Shown here: positions 62,805-64,000 of the stretch, one piece after another | Layout of the letters: the number at the start of each line of letters is the position of its first letter | How positions within the stretch are numbered: position 1 is the stretch's first letter | Assembly: GCF_004000865.1 (NCBI RefSeq) | Contig: NZ_BIMB01000025.1 | Location: forward strand, 1-64,000 | DNA length: 64,000 bases | Direction of reading: 5' to 3' | Source of the DNA: Paenibacillus elgii NBRC 100335 | GTDB taxonomy: Bacteria; Bacillota; Bacilli; Paenibacillales; NBRC-103111 | Notes under the pieces: generated by a model | The model's database searches: none | The model's input: the letters and a program-made list of their open reading frames with translations, nothing else | What the model was told of the DNA's origin: nothing | Made by a program: the position numbers and the translations under genes

Positions 62805-64000
62805 TTATCCGTTGATGCGGCGATAAACCTCGTAGCTGCGCCGGGCGCATTCCGAAATCGCGATCGGATGAAAGCCGTTTATTTCCGAATACAGCGTATC
62901 GTTCAGCTTCGCAGTCCAATGCTCCGGCAGCCGCTTCGCCCCGTCTATCGCGCCCATGATCGAACCGACGGTTGCGCCGTTGCAGTCGGTGTCCCAGCCG
63001 CCGAGCACCGCCGTCGTGACCGCGGTCTCGAAATCGCCGCGGCCGAAGACGAGCGCTGCCGCGCATAAGGCGGCGTTGTTGTTCGTGTGTACCGGATGGT
63101 AATGCTTGAACGCCTCCCAGATCCGGTCAACCAGTTCCACTTGATCTTTCGCTTCCCGGGCGATGGTCACCGCTTGACGGATATCAGAGGCTAGGCGGCA
63201 GCGCTGCGGAATTTCGCTCAAACCGATCTCCACGATCCGCTCCGGATCGGTTTCGACGAACGCCGCGGCAATCATCGCCGCCACAAACATGGCACCGTAG
63301 ATGCCGTTCTTCACGTGGGAGAACGAAGCGTCCCGCCAAGCGAACTCGGCGGCCAGCTCGGGATGCCCCGCCGCGCCGTAGGCTAATCCGTCCACGCGGA
63401 TTTGCGCGCCGATCCATTCGCGGTAAGGATTCAAGTGCATCCGCACCCACTCCTTTTGCGCATCAGAATCGGTTTCCCGCTGCCACCCCATCTGGCTGTT
63501 CAGCACCGTAAAGTTGACGTAGGACCGCGCCTCGGCGGTGAACACCTTATGAAACGGCAAATGCTTAAGCCATAGGCCGCCGACGTCCCACGAGTCCCAA
63601 TCCTTTCCCTTCTCCTCCAGCAGCAGCAGACCGAGCACCGTATAGCGGATATCGTCGTCGGTTTCCATATACCGGATACGCTCCAGCTCGCTTTCCTTTC
63701 CGTAAGGAGCAAGTGCCAGACCGTATTGCTCCTGCGCCCGCGACTGTCCCGGCGTGTAATCGCGAATCGGCCAGGCATCCGCTCCTTCGAACCACAGCTT
63801 TACGTTCGCCCAGCCGGGATGACTATCCGTACCGTACAGGAACGGCCCAATCTCCAGTGGTTTGCCTAGCGCGCAGCCGACGCTTCGTCCGAGCCACGCA
63901 CCATAAAACTTATCCTTCCACTGCTCCTCCGTCCACTCCGCTTGCAGCTTGCGCGGACCTTCCGGACGCACCGCCCGGATTTCGTCCAGCCCGTTCGGCT
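62805..64000 (-). CDS. ADP-ribosylglycohydrolase family protein, partial (N-terminus beyond window)
   Basis: At least 398 residues of an ADP-ribosylglycohydrolase (DraG-like) protein. Motifs that bind the two magnesium ions are seen: GCALGKPLE, METDDDIRYTVLG and GGWDTDCNGATVGSIMGAIDG (core). A GTG at 63971 could start a 388-residue protein, but it has no ribosome site and the frame stays open to the window edge, so I treat the gene as cut. Substrate could be ADP-ribosyl groups or a related glycosidic bond. It converges with the ArsR gene. Confidence 0.85.
   Translation of the reverse strand, partial: PNGLDEIRAVRPEGPRKLQAEWTEEQWKDKFYGAWLGRSVGCALGKPLEIGPFLYGTDSHPGWANVKLWFEGADAWPIRDYTPGQSRAQEQYGLALAPYGKESELERIRYMETDDDIRYTVLGLLLLEEKGKDWDSWDVGGLWLKHLPFHKVFTAEARSYVNFTVLNSQMGWQRETDSDAQKEWVRMHLNPYREWIGAQIRVDGLAYGAAGHPELAAEFAWRDASFSHVKNGIYGAMFVAAMIAAAFVETDPERIVEIGLSEIPQRCRLASDIRQAVTIAREAKDQVELVDRIWEAFKHYHPVHTNNNAALCAAALVFGRGDFETAVTTAVLGGWDTDCNGATVGSIMGAIDGAKRLPEHWTAKLNDTLYSEINGFHPIAISECARRSYEVYRRING

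Overview
The window looks like a chromosomal segment of a spore-forming Bacillota, most probably Paenibacillus or a close relative. The evidence is three tandem YheC/YheD spore-coat genes, a cotJABC operon, ytvI, a sufCDSUB operon in Bacillus order, strong AGGAGG ribosome sites with many GTG/TTG starts, and a moderately high GC content. I see no rRNA, tRNA, phage, IS transposase or CRISPR array. Most of the window is ordinary core genome, with several accessory catabolic islands in the second half.

Layout. 1-3.9 kb: a tandem hairpin repeat, then three YheC/YheD paralogues (+). 3.9-15.5 kb: mostly minus-strand housekeeping and sporulation genes (HAD phosphatase, cotJCBA, YitT, YtvI, CorC/HlyC-like protein, radical-SAM YfkAB, HxlR regulator, HD-GYP protein, UppP, YunD-like phosphoesterase, small molybdopterin-domain-like protein). 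15.6-18.7 kb: molybdopterin genes (a moaD-moaE fusion and moeB) behind a structured leader, then a second HD-GYP gene. 18.8-26.8 kb: NlpC/P60 lipoprotein, small secreted protein, and the suf operon with Fur-box-like sites. 26.9-36.8 kb: two microproteins missed by long-ORF calling, mtnK-mtnA (methionine salvage), a 1030-residue RCC1 surface protein, the amino-sugar operon rpiR-nagB-nagA, and a PilZ-like protein.

37-41.9 kb: a predicted non-phosphorylative sugar-acid pathway (two SDRs, split UxaA dehydratase, FAH-family hydrolase, IclR regulator), followed by an ABC exporter. 43.84-44.17 kb: a non-coding 263-bp element with about 55-bp terminal inverted repeats, lying between two copies of a terminator-like sequence. 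44.3-50.4 kb: a secreted beta-helix protein, two paralogous orphan solute-binding lipoproteins with matching leader hairpins, and a TolB/WD40-like lipoprotein between them.

50.4-59.1 kb: DedA protein, then a 5-oxoproline island: pcp, iclR-type regulator, DUF979-DUF969 membrane pair, pxpA, pxpC, pxpB, accC, accB. The pcp/iclR gap and the accB promoter share a palindrome TTCCG-N5-CGGWA, suggesting one regulon. 59.2-64 kb: GNAT acetyltransferase, SgrR-like regulator, a Cys-rich unknown protein divergent from an ArsR regulator with repeated operator-like sites, and the C-terminal part of an ADP-ribosylglycohydrolase cut by the window edge.

Start codons were chosen from ribosome-site position where the longest ORF start was implausible. 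No database search or computed folding was possible; family names rest on motif recognition.
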